This document shows positions 1 through 7,532 of a stretch of DNA of 35,830 bases, in pieces (position 1 is the first letter of the stretch; the number at the start of each line of letters is the position of its first letter). Below the pieces are notes generated by a model. The model was given only the letters and a program-made list of their open reading frames with translations, had not been told where the DNA came from and ran no database searches. Position numbers and translations under genes: made by a program. Origin of the DNA: QNZT01 sp964573205 (lineage in GTDB: Bacteria; Campylobacterota; Campylobacteria; Campylobacterales; QNZT01); assembly GCA_964573205.1 (NCBI GenBank), contig CAZNIT010000014.1, positions 1 to 35,830 of the forward strand. Reading direction: 5' to 3'.

Positions 1-432
1 TCATGCGATAAATCGCTATTTCCTATGGCAAAATCGGAGAGTGTTGACAATATAAACTGGTATATCGTTGACAATCCCTATGACGGGCAAAGCGGCTTTA
101 GCGGTATCAGCACAACAAATAATAATTTCATTGTCACAAATACCACCCTGCCGCAAAACGACGTATCGATCACGACACTATCGGCTATAACAAACGGTAT
201 CGATCAACTTATCTTCGAAGTACCATCTAGCAAACTACCGCTAAAAGATAGAGTGACATATGTTCCACAACCTTGGCTCACCTACAAACCTTTTAATCTG
301 ATAAAAAGCAAACAGGTTTTCAGTATAGATCTTGTACCAAAACCCAATGATTGGGCCGGTAAAGGAAAAACAGGATTAAGCGTGGATATGAACATATCCG
401 GAAGAAAAGATAGTATGAAAATAAATTGGTAA
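1..432 (+). CDS. C-terminal fragment of an unidentified protein
   Basis: The reading frame is open from the first base of the window to the TAA at 430-432, so this is the 3' end of a gene that starts upstream. The first in-frame ATG is at 25, but it has no clear ribosome binding site and is probably internal. The visible 143 residues have no signal peptide, no membrane helix and no catalytic motif that I recognise. They are rich in Asn, Thr and Ser, and the tail contains PQPWLTYKPF and DWAGKGKTG, a style I associate with the ends of large secreted or pilus-associated proteins in this phylum. That resemblance is from memory and is weak. The next plus-strand frame is a small one 68 bases downstream. 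The function is not assigned. Confidence 0.7.
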   Translation, partial: SCDKSLFPMAKSESVDNINWYIVDNPYDGQSGFSGISTTNNNFIVTNTTLPQNDVSITTLSAITNGIDQLIFEVPSSKLPLKDRVTYVPQPWLTYKPFNLIKSKQVFSIDLVPKPNDWAGKGKTGLSVDMNISGRKDSMKINW

Positions 433-499
433 CAAAAGCGGTTCATTTTTTGCTTTAAAAGACGATATATGTTATAGAAAACCTAAACGGGAGATCAAA

Positions 500-631
500 A
501 TGAAGTATAAAAGAACATTTTTCATAGCTATAGCCGTAGTTGCGGTCGCACTATCGATAATCTCAAACGAAAGTAGTTTTACCACTATTTACAGTTTGAA
601 TAATCCCGTAGATCTTTTGGTTCTTTACTAA
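500..631 (+). CDS. Possible small secreted or membrane peptide (43 aa)
   Basis: An ATG at 500 follows GGGAG with good spacing (GGGAGATCAAAATG) and opens a 43-codon frame ending in TAA at 629-631. The product begins MKYKR and then has a run of Ala, Val and Ile (about residues 8-21), which looks like a signal peptide or a single membrane helix. A short polar tail with SNESSF follows. The last 47 bases overlap the 3' end of the convergent DUF2062 gene. An AT-rich stretch with TTATAG around 470 could serve as a -10 element. I do not recognise a family. The good ribosome binding site and sensible N-terminus favour a real gene; the small size and the overlap argue against it. Confidence 0.4.
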   Translation: MKYKRTFFIAIAVVAVALSIISNESSFTTIYSLNNPVDLLVLY

Positions 632-1127
632 AAGCGCTATTTTTACGGCATCGCTTCAGTTTATGTTTTTTAACCGAAGCGATCCACATATAGTTCACGA
701 CGATAGAGACAAACAAGGAAACACCTATCGAATAGGGAATAGTTCCTATATATAGCGGAACCACTATTTCATCCCAATGTTTTTGAAACCACTCCAATGT
801 CAATTCGACATTTTCGATCCCCTCATATCCGAGTAATAAATTTCCGGTTTTATACTCCATATAGTACATAAAAGGCATCGTAAGAGGATTACTAAGCCAT
901 ACCATAGAAAATGCTATCGGAACATTGAACTTCATAAAAGGCGTAACCCCCAAAACGGCCAGCATCTGCATCGGCATAGGAATAAAACCCCAAAAAAGCC
1001 CCCAAAAAAGCCCCCTTGTTACCGACTTTCTGTTTATCGCCAAATACTCTCTTGGAATCTTATATTTTTTAATCAAAGCATTAAGTTTTCCGCTTTTTTT
1101 ATTCTTTTTGAAAGCTTTTCTAATCAT
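585..1127 (-). CDS. DUF2062 family membrane protein
   Basis: The product is about 180 residues. The N-terminus is strongly basic (RKAFKKNKKSGK). It is followed by the characteristic DUF2062 segment: a Gly/Trp/Pro-rich hydrophobic region with GLFWGLFWGFIP and then PLTMPFMYY, and a second pair of hydrophobic helices around residues 120-150. The family is an inner-membrane protein of unknown biochemical role, in other bacteria sometimes linked to lipid or polysaccharide metabolism; nothing here refines that. The start is placed at the ATG at 1127. A TTG three codons upstream (1136) is possible, and neither has a strong Shine-Dalgarno sequence. It is transcribed divergently from flgS, with only about 66 bases between the two starts. 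Confidence 0.8.
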   Translation of the reverse strand: MIRKAFKKNKKSGKLNALIKKYKIPREYLAINRKSVTRGLFWGLFWGFIPMPMQMLAVLGVTPFMKFNVPIAFSMVWLSNPLTMPFMYYMEYKTGNLLLGYEGIENVELTLEWFQKHWDEIVVPLYIGTIPYSIGVSLFVSIVVNYMWIASVKKHKLKRCRKNSAFSKEPKDLRDYSNCK

Positions 1128-1161
1128 AATTTTCAATCTTCATTTAAAACTGAGTATATGC

Positions 1162-1167
1162 TATAAT
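1162..1167 (+). promoter_or_regulatory. -10 element of the flgS promoter
   Basis: A perfect TATAAT lies 27 bases before the flgS start codon, in the short divergent gap with the DUF2062 gene. No good -35 hexamer stands at the matching distance, which is common for sigma-70 promoters in this phylum. This would give a leader of about 20 bases that still contains the TAGGA ribosome binding site. Confidence 0.5.
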
Positions 1168-1193
1168 AACCTATATTTACTTTAGGATATTGT

Positions 1194-2246
1194 ATGCAAG
1201 AGAGACCGCTGGTGGAAAATTTAAAAGATGTGGAGAAGGAGGATCTTAAAAAAAGTCTCGAAGAGGTGATCGAAAGAACTTTTGATCTGGAAAAAGAGTA
1301 CAAACTCTTAAAAAAAAGCGTAAAGGAGTTTCAAAATCTAATAACTCAAGTGATCGAATCTCAACCAAATCCTATGTGGATCGTAGAAGAAAACGATTCC
1401 GATAATATCTTTTTTCAAAACAGCGCTTCCAAAAATTTCTCGTCACTAATAAAAGAGATCGATTTTCGATTAAAAGAGCAGGAGATCGAACAAAAAAACA
1501 GAATTTTTCTCATCAAAATAAACTCCGTTGACGGAGATTTTAAAAAAACGATCATCACGGCCACAGACATTACCGAACAAAAAAGAAGCGAAAGATTGGC
1601 ATCTATGGGACAAGTCGCCGCACATCTAGCTCATGAAATAAGAAATCCGATAGGCTCGATCTCCCTACTCTCTTCCACATTGGCAAGATATATAGACGAC
1701 GATTACAAACCTCTTGTCGAAGAGATAAGAAAATCTATCAGCCGTGTCGAAAGAATCATAAAATCTACACTTCTGTTTACAAAGGGAATAGGTATTACAA
1801 AACGAAAAATTTCACTTGAAAAATTAAAAGAGGAGATAAAACTCGCCTATGAAAGTTATCCTTCGACAAAAGAGATAAAGCTAGATATCGAGTTTAGTAA
1901 AAAAGATATATTCGCCGATTTCGACTTATTGACTATTACTTTACAAAATTTTCTATATAACGCAATAGACGCTATAGAAGAGGCGCCCGATGAAAGCGGA
2001 GAGATAAAATTTTCATTTAAATCAGAAGCCCGTTACGATACGATAACCGTAACGGACAGCGGCGCCGCTATCAAAAACAAAAACATATTATATGAACCGT
2101 TTCAAACCACTAAAACCAAAGGTCACGGTCTAGGACTTGCTCTTGCATTGGAGATAATCAAGGCACATGATGGTAAAATAGAACTTCTTAATAAAACCAA
2201 AGGTTTTAAAATATATTTAAAACGAGATCAAACTACGCGCAAGTGA
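1194..2246 (+). CDS. flgS: Sensor histidine kinase, FlgS type
   Basis: This is a 350-residue soluble histidine kinase with no membrane helix. The first 45 residues are charged and predicted coiled coil, followed by a PAS-like region (about 46-128, ending in TATDITEQK). The HisKA box follows, with the sequence RLASMGQVAAHLAHEIRNP and phosphoacceptor His147. The HATPase_c domain holds an N-box (NFLYNAIDAIEEA), the G1 motif DSG and the G2 motif GHGLGLAL. The cytoplasmic layout and this H-box are characteristic of the Campylobacterota FlgS kinase, which senses assembly of the flagellar export apparatus and phosphorylates FlgR to switch on sigma-54 flagellar genes. No flgR or other flagellar gene is in the window. 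The start has TAGGA at good spacing. hemH follows after 26 bases and is probably co-transcribed. Confidence 0.8.
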   Translation: MQERPLVENLKDVEKEDLKKSLEEVIERTFDLEKEYKLLKKSVKEFQNLITQVIESQPNPMWIVEENDSDNIFFQNSASKNFSSLIKEIDFRLKEQEIEQKNRIFLIKINSVDGDFKKTIITATDITEQKRSERLASMGQVAAHLAHEIRNPIGSISLLSSTLARYIDDDYKPLVEEIRKSISRVERIIKSTLLFTKGIGITKRKISLEKLKEEIKLAYESYPSTKEIKLDIEFSKKDIFADFDLLTITLQNFLYNAIDAIEEAPDESGEIKFSFKSEARYDTITVTDSGAAIKNKNILYEPFQTTKTKGHGLGLALALEIIKAHDGKIELLNKTKGFKIYLKRDQTTRK

Positions 2247-2272
2247 GTATGATTTCTTCATAGAGGATTCCC

Positions 2273-3214
2273 GTGCAAAAAGCGATAATTTTTTTAAATA
2301 TGGGCGCGCCCAGAGATCTTGACGAAGTGGAAGTATTTTTACACAATATGTTCAACGATAAAAATATTATCACCGTTAAAAGCGATCTTTTAAGATCTTA
2401 TATCGCCTACTCCATCATAAAAAAGCATAAAGAGGACGCAAAAAGCAATTACGAAAAAATAGGCGGTTTTTCTCCGCTTGTCGCAAACACCGAGATTTTT
2501 CTTAAAAATGTTAAAAAAGAATTTCCGGATCACTATGTCATAAATATCATGAGATACACCGAACCTTTCGCATTCGAAGAGGTAAAATGGTTACAATTAA
2601 AAGGCGTTGAGCTGATTACCGTCATACCTCTTTACCCGCAATACTCGACCACCACAACGAAGTCATCGCTAGAAGATCTCTACGAAGCTTTGTCGGCGGC
2701 GAATTTTTCACCGTCTATGAAGATAATCACAAGATTTTACAAAAATAGAAACTACAACCTTGCGATTATCAAGCAGATAAGAAAATCTCTAAAAGAGCGA
2801 AAAGCTCAAGATTTCGATCTAATATTTTCCGCTCACTCTCTTCCCCAAAAGATAATCGACAACGGTGATCCGTACCAAAAAGAGATAATTGAAAACGTAA
2901 CGATTTTACAAGATATGTTAAAAGAGGAAGGTCTTGATTTTAAAAATGTACATCTGGCCTATCAATCGAAATTAGGTCCGCAAAAGTGGCTCTCCCCCTC
3001 TTTGGAAGATAAGCTTCGCGAAATAAAAAATAAAAAAGTTATAATTTACCCGATATCGTTCATATTGGATAACTCCGAAACGGATTACGAATTGGATATA
3101 GAGTATAAAGAGATAGCCTCGCAATTAGGTTTTAAGGAGTATCGCGTGGCAAAATGCCTCAACGATTCTCCGCTTTTTATAGATGCGATTAAAGAGATCG
3201 TTAACTTAACATAG
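2273..3214 (+). CDS. hemH: Ferrochelatase
   Basis: This 313-residue protein inserts Fe2+ into protoporphyrin IX in the last step of protoheme synthesis. The N-terminus carries the family signature LNMGAP, and PLYPQYSTTT lies near residue 120. The metal-binding and catalytic His188 sits in FSAHSLP and the conserved Glu269 in DNSETDYELD; QSKLGPQKWLSPS is also typical. There is no Cys-rich [2Fe-2S] tail, as expected for this group. The start is GTG at 2273, preceded by AGAGGA. It lies 26 bases behind flgS on the same strand. The last 14 bases overlap the convergent DUF2853 gene. Confidence 0.95.
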   Translation: MQKAIIFLNMGAPRDLDEVEVFLHNMFNDKNIITVKSDLLRSYIAYSIIKKHKEDAKSNYEKIGGFSPLVANTEIFLKNVKKEFPDHYVINIMRYTEPFAFEEVKWLQLKGVELITVIPLYPQYSTTTTKSSLEDLYEALSAANFSPSMKIITRFYKNRNYNLAIIKQIRKSLKERKAQDFDLIFSAHSLPQKIIDNGDPYQKEIIENVTILQDMLKEEGLDFKNVHLAYQSKLGPQKWLSPSLEDKLREIKNKKVIIYPISFILDNSETDYELDIEYKEIASQLGFKEYRVAKCLNDSPLFIDAIKEIVNLT

Positions 3215-3926
3215 ACTCTTTTTTCAGATTTTTCGCCAGCATATAGTAAAAAGTCGCTCTATATTTGGTTTTAACGCCCTTTAATTTTTCACAAACTTCG
3301 GCTACCGCTTTATCGAGTGCCTCTTTATCATCTTTGGGCATTTGCAGTTTTTTTACCAAAAAGTTGTTTTTAACAGTCTCCAACTCTTTAGGATCGCTAC
3401 AAGCGACGCTCTCCGCATCTTTTCGATATATTGAGGGGCCTAAATTTTTGACTATTATCTCTAAAAAAGCCTCATCAACACTTCCTAAATGCTTTTTTAT
3501 ATCCTCATGATAGAGCTTTAACTTTTGCTGTTTCTTCGATATAGGTTCTTTGTCGCTCTTGAGCGATTTTTTCGTTGAGCTCTTTTTAGTGCTTTTGACT
3601 CTTTTGGTCTCTTTTTTTTCATTTTGGTTATCTTTTTTTGGAGCCGTTTTTCTTTTTGTCGATTTAGTTTGAGTTTTCGAATCGCTTTTAGCTTTTTTTA
3701 CCGTTGTTTGAGATCTCATCTTGCTCTCTTTTTCATCTTTTTTAGAACTTTTAACAGCCGTCTCTTTTAACGAGGCTTGCTGAATCGTTTCTACTTCGTC
3801 TTGCGTTTTAACGATATTTTGCTTTTTCGCCGATGTCGCCCCTTTTGTTTCGTAATCCGCTTCACCGCTTTTTTGCGTAAAAATCTTCTGTACCAACTGT
3901 ACAAGTGCCAACTTTTTCCAACTCAT
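3201..3926 (-). CDS. DUF2853 domain protein with a lysine-rich N-terminal tail
   Basis: The last 100 or so of about 241 residues match the small DUF2853 helical domain, with SVDEAFLEIIVKNLG, KELETVKNNFLVKKL and YRATFYYMLAKNL. DUF2853 proteins usually consist of little more than this domain and have no known function. Here it is preceded by about 115 residues rich in Lys, Ser, Thr and Glu. In the stretch just before the domain about a third of residues are lysine, with no predicted fold, like an AlgP- or histone-H1-like nucleic-acid-binding tail. The first 16 residues (MSWKKLALVQLVQKIF) form a possible amphipathic helix. I chose the ATG at 3926 because AAAGGA stands six bases before it; an ATG at 3941 overlaps that same ribosome binding site. 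The gene overlaps the end of hemH by 14 bases. Confidence 0.8.
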   Translation of the reverse strand: MSWKKLALVQLVQKIFTQKSGEADYETKGATSAKKQNIVKTQDEVETIQQASLKETAVKSSKKDEKESKMRSQTTVKKAKSDSKTQTKSTKRKTAPKKDNQNEKKETKRVKSTKKSSTKKSLKSDKEPISKKQQKLKLYHEDIKKHLGSVDEAFLEIIVKNLGPSIYRKDAESVACSDPKELETVKNNFLVKKLQMPKDDKEALDKAVAEVCEKLKGVKTKYRATFYYMLAKNLKKESMLS

Positions 3927-4046
3927 CACACATCCTTTCATAAAGTTTTTTACCCATACCCCACAGAGTATAAAATATTATTATCCTACATCACTTTCAT
4001 GCATGTTATCACAAACGAACTTAGTAAAAAAAATATTTCTAATGCC

Positions 4047-4060
4047 GATATAGCTATATC
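4047..4060. promoter_or_regulatory. 14-bp perfect palindrome upstream of a small membrane-protein gene
   Basis: GATATAGCTATATC is a perfect 14-bp palindrome that ends 19 bases before the ATG of the small membrane protein at 4080. It contains TATAGCTATA, so it may overlap a -10 element. Its position suits an operator, but in such AT-rich DNA chance is not excluded. Confidence 0.3.
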
Positions 4061-4079
4061 TATCGTTTAAAGGAAAAAA

Positions 4080-4307
4080 ATGGGTGAGAAATTGCAACTT
4101 TTAAAAAGTATTTTATATATAACTTTACAACTTCTATCGTTATGGGGTATTTTTTTACTTCTTACAAACACCGTAAAACCTTCAAACGAAGAGCTCATAG
4201 GTGTAACTATTTTAACTTTAATATTTTTTATTTTCGCTCATAAAAACATCAAAATACTCAAAAGTCATAATTTAAATTTGGAGAATGAATCACATTTAAC
4301 GATCTAA
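4080..4307 (+). CDS. Small two-helix membrane protein
   Basis: This 75-residue product has two clear hydrophobic stretches, about residues 10-29 (ILYITLQLLSLWGIFLLL) and 38-54 (ELIGVTILTLIFFIFA). A short polar loop with KPSNEE separates them, and a basic then acidic tail follows. That predicts a two-helix inner-membrane protein. AAAGGA lies six bases before the ATG. The final 12 bases overlap the 3' end of the convergent ttcA-like gene. I do not recognise a family, and neither neighbour suggests a function. The ribosome binding site, the coherent membrane pattern and the lack of any competing frame support a real gene. Confidence 0.65.
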   Translation: MGEKLQLLKSILYITLQLLSLWGIFLLLTNTVKPSNEELIGVTILTLIFFIFAHKNIKILKSHNLNLENESHLTI

Positions 4308-5051
4308 CTTTTCAAGATCGAAAAAGGAATTTTGATGAATATGTTCGAAGGCGGCTTTCAAAGATACGAAAAGTTTATTGTTCTCTTTTTCGAGATTTGC
4401 AAGAAGTTTTTTCGTAGCGGCTCTGGCATAAGGCATTTTTACGTCAAAACGCATTCCCGGACAAGCTTCATCCGTAATAAGAGGCAAATCGTTTTTTAGC
4501 GCCCCGTCAATAAGCTGTCTCTCTCTAACCGTAATAAGCGGTCTGATTACCAAAAGCCCGTTTGAAGCTCTATAAATCGGTGCCATCGAGCGAAGTGCGC
4601 CGTTATATAAAAAATTCATAAAAAAACTCTCCGCGGCGTCATCCAAATGATGACCTAAAGCCACTTTATTAAACCCCTCTTCCAAAGCGACACGATAGAG
4701 CGCACCACGCCTCATGCGAGAAAAAAAAGAGCAAAAAGAGGAGTTTTCTCTAATCTTTTGCCGAGCCGTTTCGTAAATATCCGTTTTTATAACTTTATGC
4801 GGAATTTCATGCCGTTTGCAATGACTTTCCAAAACGCTCAAATCTTCACCCATCCCATAATCGATAGTAACGGCTAGAAAGTCAAATTTAAACGGCATAA
4901 CTCGTCTTCTGTGATTTAATATATGCGCGAGCATCAAAGAGTCCTTGCCACCACTTAGACCTAAAAGAACTCTGTCGTTTTCAACTATCAAGCCGTATTT
5001 CGCGTTTGTTTTTCCAACGTTTTTAAGAAGTTTTTTACTTATCTCTATCAT
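4296..5051 (-). CDS. ttcA: TtcA-like tRNA sulfurtransferase (PP-loop ATPase)
   Basis: This 251-residue N-type ATP pyrophosphatase has the PP-loop SGGKDS at 33-38, the HHLDD motif near 134-138 and the ERQL/RPL segment of the TtcA family. TtcA makes 2-thiocytidine at position 32 of tRNAs, using a [4Fe-4S] cluster held by a CxxC pair and a third Cys. Here the pair reads CSFF: Cys107 is present but the second Cys is Phe110. Cys197 (DEACPG) is in the place of the third ligand. The cluster-binding set is therefore incomplete by the E. coli model, so TtcA-like is safer than a firm activity call. The ATG overlaps the stop of the upstream nucleosidase gene (ATGA), indicating translational coupling. 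Confidence 0.75.
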   Translation of the reverse strand: MIEISKKLLKNVGKTNAKYGLIVENDRVLLGLSGGKDSLMLAHILNHRRRVMPFKFDFLAVTIDYGMGEDLSVLESHCKRHEIPHKVIKTDIYETARQKIRENSSFCSFFSRMRRGALYRVALEEGFNKVALGHHLDDAAESFFMNFLYNGALRSMAPIYRASNGLLVIRPLITVRERQLIDGALKNDLPLITDEACPGMRFDVKMPYARAATKKLLANLEKENNKLFVSLKAAFEHIHQNSFFDLEKLDR

Positions 5052-5740
5052 CTAGCGAAAAAATCTAACATTCCTACGACAAAATCTGCACTTATTTTTG
5101 CGGAACTTTCCAAAAACTCTTCAAAATTAAACCCGGCATCCATATCGGCACTGTCACTTATGGATCGCAGTACGAAAAAAGGAACGTCCAAGGATTCACA
5201 CACGACGGCCACACTAGCGCCTTCCATTTCAAGAGCGGTCGCGCCGAAAGTATCGCCTATCCACTCTTTGCGTGCTTGGTCAGCGACAAATTGATCGCCG
5301 GTCGCAATAATTCCCTCTTTCAATTTGATATTTTTTTCAAAAGCGACCTTTTTAGCGATGTCAATCAACTCTTTATCCGCTTCAATATAGACGCTTCCCT
5401 CGGGCACATATCCGTAAGGATGACCAAAAGCGGTAATATCGAGATCGTGTTGGCACAATTTCGTAGCAGTTATCAAATCTCCGATTTTAAGAGAGTCGTC
5501 TATCGCACCCGCAACTCCGCTAAAAATCATTTTTTCGGCTTTAAACTTCTCTATCATCGTAGCGGCCGTCAAAGATGCGAATACCTTTCCGATTTTACTG
5601 TAGGCGATAACAAGTTTCAAACCTTTGTAAGAGGCTATATAGTAACTATTTTTGGCATAGTCGATCTTTTCATAACTATCCATCCTCTTTAAAAGTGGTT
5701 CGATCTCTTCGGGCATAGCACCCATAATAGCGATATTCAT
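5048..5740 (-). CDS. mtnN: 5'-methylthioadenosine/S-adenosylhomocysteine nucleosidase
   Basis: This 230-residue MTAN cleaves adenine from MTA and SAH. In Campylobacterota the same enzyme also hydrolyses 6-amino-6-deoxyfutalosine in menaquinone synthesis, so it may serve both pathways. Motifs include IMGAMPEEIEPL with Glu12, FSGVAGAI, ATGDQF, the substrate-binding MEGAS with its Glu, and SISDSAD with the catalytic Asp. The length is normal for the family. It follows the nitrilase gene after 8 bases and overlaps the ttcA-like gene by 4 bases, so it appears to be part of the fabD-nitrilase-mtnN-ttcA operon. SAH cleavage also releases S-ribosylhomocysteine, the LuxS substrate; luxS is not in the window. 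Confidence 0.93.
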   Translation of the reverse strand: MNIAIMGAMPEEIEPLLKRMDSYEKIDYAKNSYYIASYKGLKLVIAYSKIGKVFASLTAATMIEKFKAEKMIFSGVAGAIDDSLKIGDLITATKLCQHDLDITAFGHPYGYVPEGSVYIEADKELIDIAKKVAFEKNIKLKEGIIATGDQFVADQARKEWIGDTFGATALEMEGASVAVVCESLDVPFFVLRSISDSADMDAGFNFEEFLESSAKISADFVVGMLDFFAR

Positions 5741-5748
5741 AACTCTCC

Positions 5749-6510
5749 TTAATCAGATCTTAAAAGATATTTTTGTACGTATGAGATTTGATGATCCATT
5801 CCGACTATAAGGACATCTTTTTCAAAAAGTTTCGCGCTTTTGGTGATCTCTCCGGAGGGCGATATAACTTTACTTCCACCCCAAAAACCCAAACCGTCTT
5901 CAAAACCGACACGGTTCACAAAAACCACATAAGCTCCCGATAAGATGGCGGCGGTAGCTAAAATTCTGTTCCACTTTATCTCTATCTCAAGACTCGTATC
6001 CCCAAAACCTCTCGCCGGAGAATTTGCGATTACATATACGAACGAGGGCTTTTCTTTGGCGATTCGATCGATTATAGAGGTACTCCACATATCTTCACAA
6101 ACGACCACCACGGCCTTTCCAAAGGGTGTCATGAAGCTTTTGAGAGAATCGCCCGCAAAAAAGAATCTCGCTTCTTGAAACATCCCGTAGTTCGGAAGAT
6201 TGTTTTTATGATGAACATTTATAAGCTGTCCTTTACTGTAATATAGCGCACTGTTGTAGATTTTATGCTCCTCTTTAGTTACGGCGCCTACAATTATATC
6301 CATCTGGGTACTGAGCTCTTCGAAAATCGATAATTCGTTTAAAAGATAAGCATCTTCATATACCGAATCCATCAACATATAACCGTTTAAAGAGAGTTCC
6401 GGAAATATCGCTATGTCGGCCAACTCCTTAACCTCTTTTACGATACTCTCATGAAGATCGAAATTCTCTCTGGAGAGTTTAGGACTTATTTGAGCTAATG
6501 CAGCTTTCAT
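5749..6510 (-). CDS. Nitrilase-superfamily carbon-nitrogen hydrolase
   Basis: The product has 253 residues and the complete Glu-Lys-Cys triad of the superfamily: Glu38 in FPELSLNGY, Lys102 in HHKNNLPNYGMF and Cys138 in VCEDMW. The LPNYGMFQEARFF and EDMW motifs resemble the glutaminase domain of glutamine-dependent NAD synthetases more than those of plain nitrilases. However, there is no C-terminal synthetase domain. It could be a free-standing amidase, or a glutaminase partner of a separate NadE; the substrate cannot be read from the sequence. It begins one base after the fabD stop and ends 8 bases before mtnN, so it is an operon member. Confidence 0.85.
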   Translation of the reverse strand: MKAALAQISPKLSRENFDLHESIVKEVKELADIAIFPELSLNGYMLMDSVYEDAYLLNELSIFEELSTQMDIIVGAVTKEEHKIYNSALYYSKGQLINVHHKNNLPNYGMFQEARFFFAGDSLKSFMTPFGKAVVVVCEDMWSTSIIDRIAKEKPSFVYVIANSPARGFGDTSLEIEIKWNRILATAAILSGAYVVFVNRVGFEDGLGFWGGSKVISPSGEITKSAKLFEKDVLIVGMDHQISYVQKYLLRSD

Positions 6511-6511
6511 C

Positions 6512-7438
6512 TCAATCTATCTGCTCGAACGCACTTTGCAACGAGACCATATCAGTCACGCAAATCGTCGGCTTTTTCGTAATCCGCCGATTCAACCCTT
6601 TTAAAACACCGCCGCCGAATTCGATAAAAAGATCTATTTTATCTTCGAACTTCTCGATCGACTGTTTATAAAGTACAGGCTTAATCAACTGTTTTGGCAG
6701 AAGTTCGACCGCTTCGTCTTTACCGTCATACTCCTTTGCCGTTACGTTTGAGACGACGGGTGCGACGAAGTCGTCCTTTATCTTATTCGAAAGAGCGTTT
6801 TTTAAAGGGTTTTGTGCACTCTCAAGAAGAGGACAGTGGCTAGCAACCGACATATTCAAAAGAAGTGCTCTTTTTGCACCGGCATCTTTAAAAAGTGTCT
6901 CCATCTCTTTCAAATCACTTTTATTTCCCGCGATTACGATTTGACCGTCGCTGTTATAGTTGGCAGGCCAAACTTTCATACCGCCGTCTCTAGCCTCTTT
7001 ACAAAGATATTCCACTTTTTCATCCTCAAGACCTATTATTGCCATCATACCGGCATCTTTCCCCTCGCAAGCCTCTTGCATAAGAGATCCTCTTTGATGT
7101 ACCAGTTGAACACCGTCGGTAAAATCGAGCGCACCTACGCTTACTAGTGCGGAAAATTCACCCAAAGAGTGTCCGAGTGCAAAAACGGGTTTGATGTTCA
7201 AAGCTTCTTCAAATAGTTTATGTGCGACGGAGCTAACGAGTAAAATAGCCGGTTGAGTATATCGAGTCTGCTCTAATTTATCGTTTTGTTCGAAAAGAAG
7301 TGATTTAAAATCTATCGAAGTGTGATCACCGGCACTTTCTATCATCCGTTTAGCAAGAGAAGAGTTTTCATAAAAATCTCTTCCCATACCAATAGACTGC
7401 GAACCCTGCCCGGGAAATATAAATGCGATTTTTTTCAT
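6512..7438 (-). CDS. fabD: Malonyl-CoA:ACP transacylase
   Basis: This 308-residue cytoplasmic enzyme transfers malonyl groups from CoA to acyl carrier protein for fatty-acid elongation. The N-terminus is FIFPGQGSQSIGMG. The nucleophile Ser91 lies in GHSLGEFSAL, the arginine of the substrate site is in HQRGSLMQ, and the catalytic His is in SVASHCPLL. Length and domain order are standard. AAGGA stands before the ATG. It is the first gene of a run with the nitrilase, mtnN and ttcA-like genes, and has its own -10 element just upstream, after a terminator that closes slyD transcription. Confidence 0.96.
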   Translation of the reverse strand: MKKIAFIFPGQGSQSIGMGRDFYENSSLAKRMIESAGDHTSIDFKSLLFEQNDKLEQTRYTQPAILLVSSVAHKLFEEALNIKPVFALGHSLGEFSALVSVGALDFTDGVQLVHQRGSLMQEACEGKDAGMMAIIGLEDEKVEYLCKEARDGGMKVWPANYNSDGQIVIAGNKSDLKEMETLFKDAGAKRALLLNMSVASHCPLLESAQNPLKNALSNKIKDDFVAPVVSNVTAKEYDGKDEAVELLPKQLIKPVLYKQSIEKFEDKIDLFIEFGGGVLKGLNRRITKKPTICVTDMVSLQSAFEQID

Positions 7439-7461
7439 CTGGTTCCTTATCGTTTTGGAAT

Positions 7462-7467
7462 ATTATA
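7462..7467 (-). promoter_or_regulatory. -10 element of the fabD promoter
   Basis: On the minus strand a perfect TATAAT within TTGATATAATATTCC ends 23 bases before the fabD start. No strong -35 hexamer is seen. Its position between the slyD terminator and fabD supports it as the start of the fabD operon. Confidence 0.5.
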
Positions 7468-7498
7468 TCAAGATGTTGGTAAGAATTTATGAAAGAGT

Positions 7499-7528
7499 AA
7501 AAAATATGCCCCTATTTTTCGGGGCATA
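7499..7528 (-). terminator. Rho-independent terminator after slyD
   Basis: Read on the minus strand, TATGCCCC (7521-7528) pairs perfectly with GGGGCATA (7505-7512) around an 8-base loop, and six T residues follow (7499-7504). The stem begins four bases beyond the slyD stop codon. This separates the tol/slyD transcript from the fabD operon. Confidence 0.88.
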
Positions 7529-7532
7529 AATA

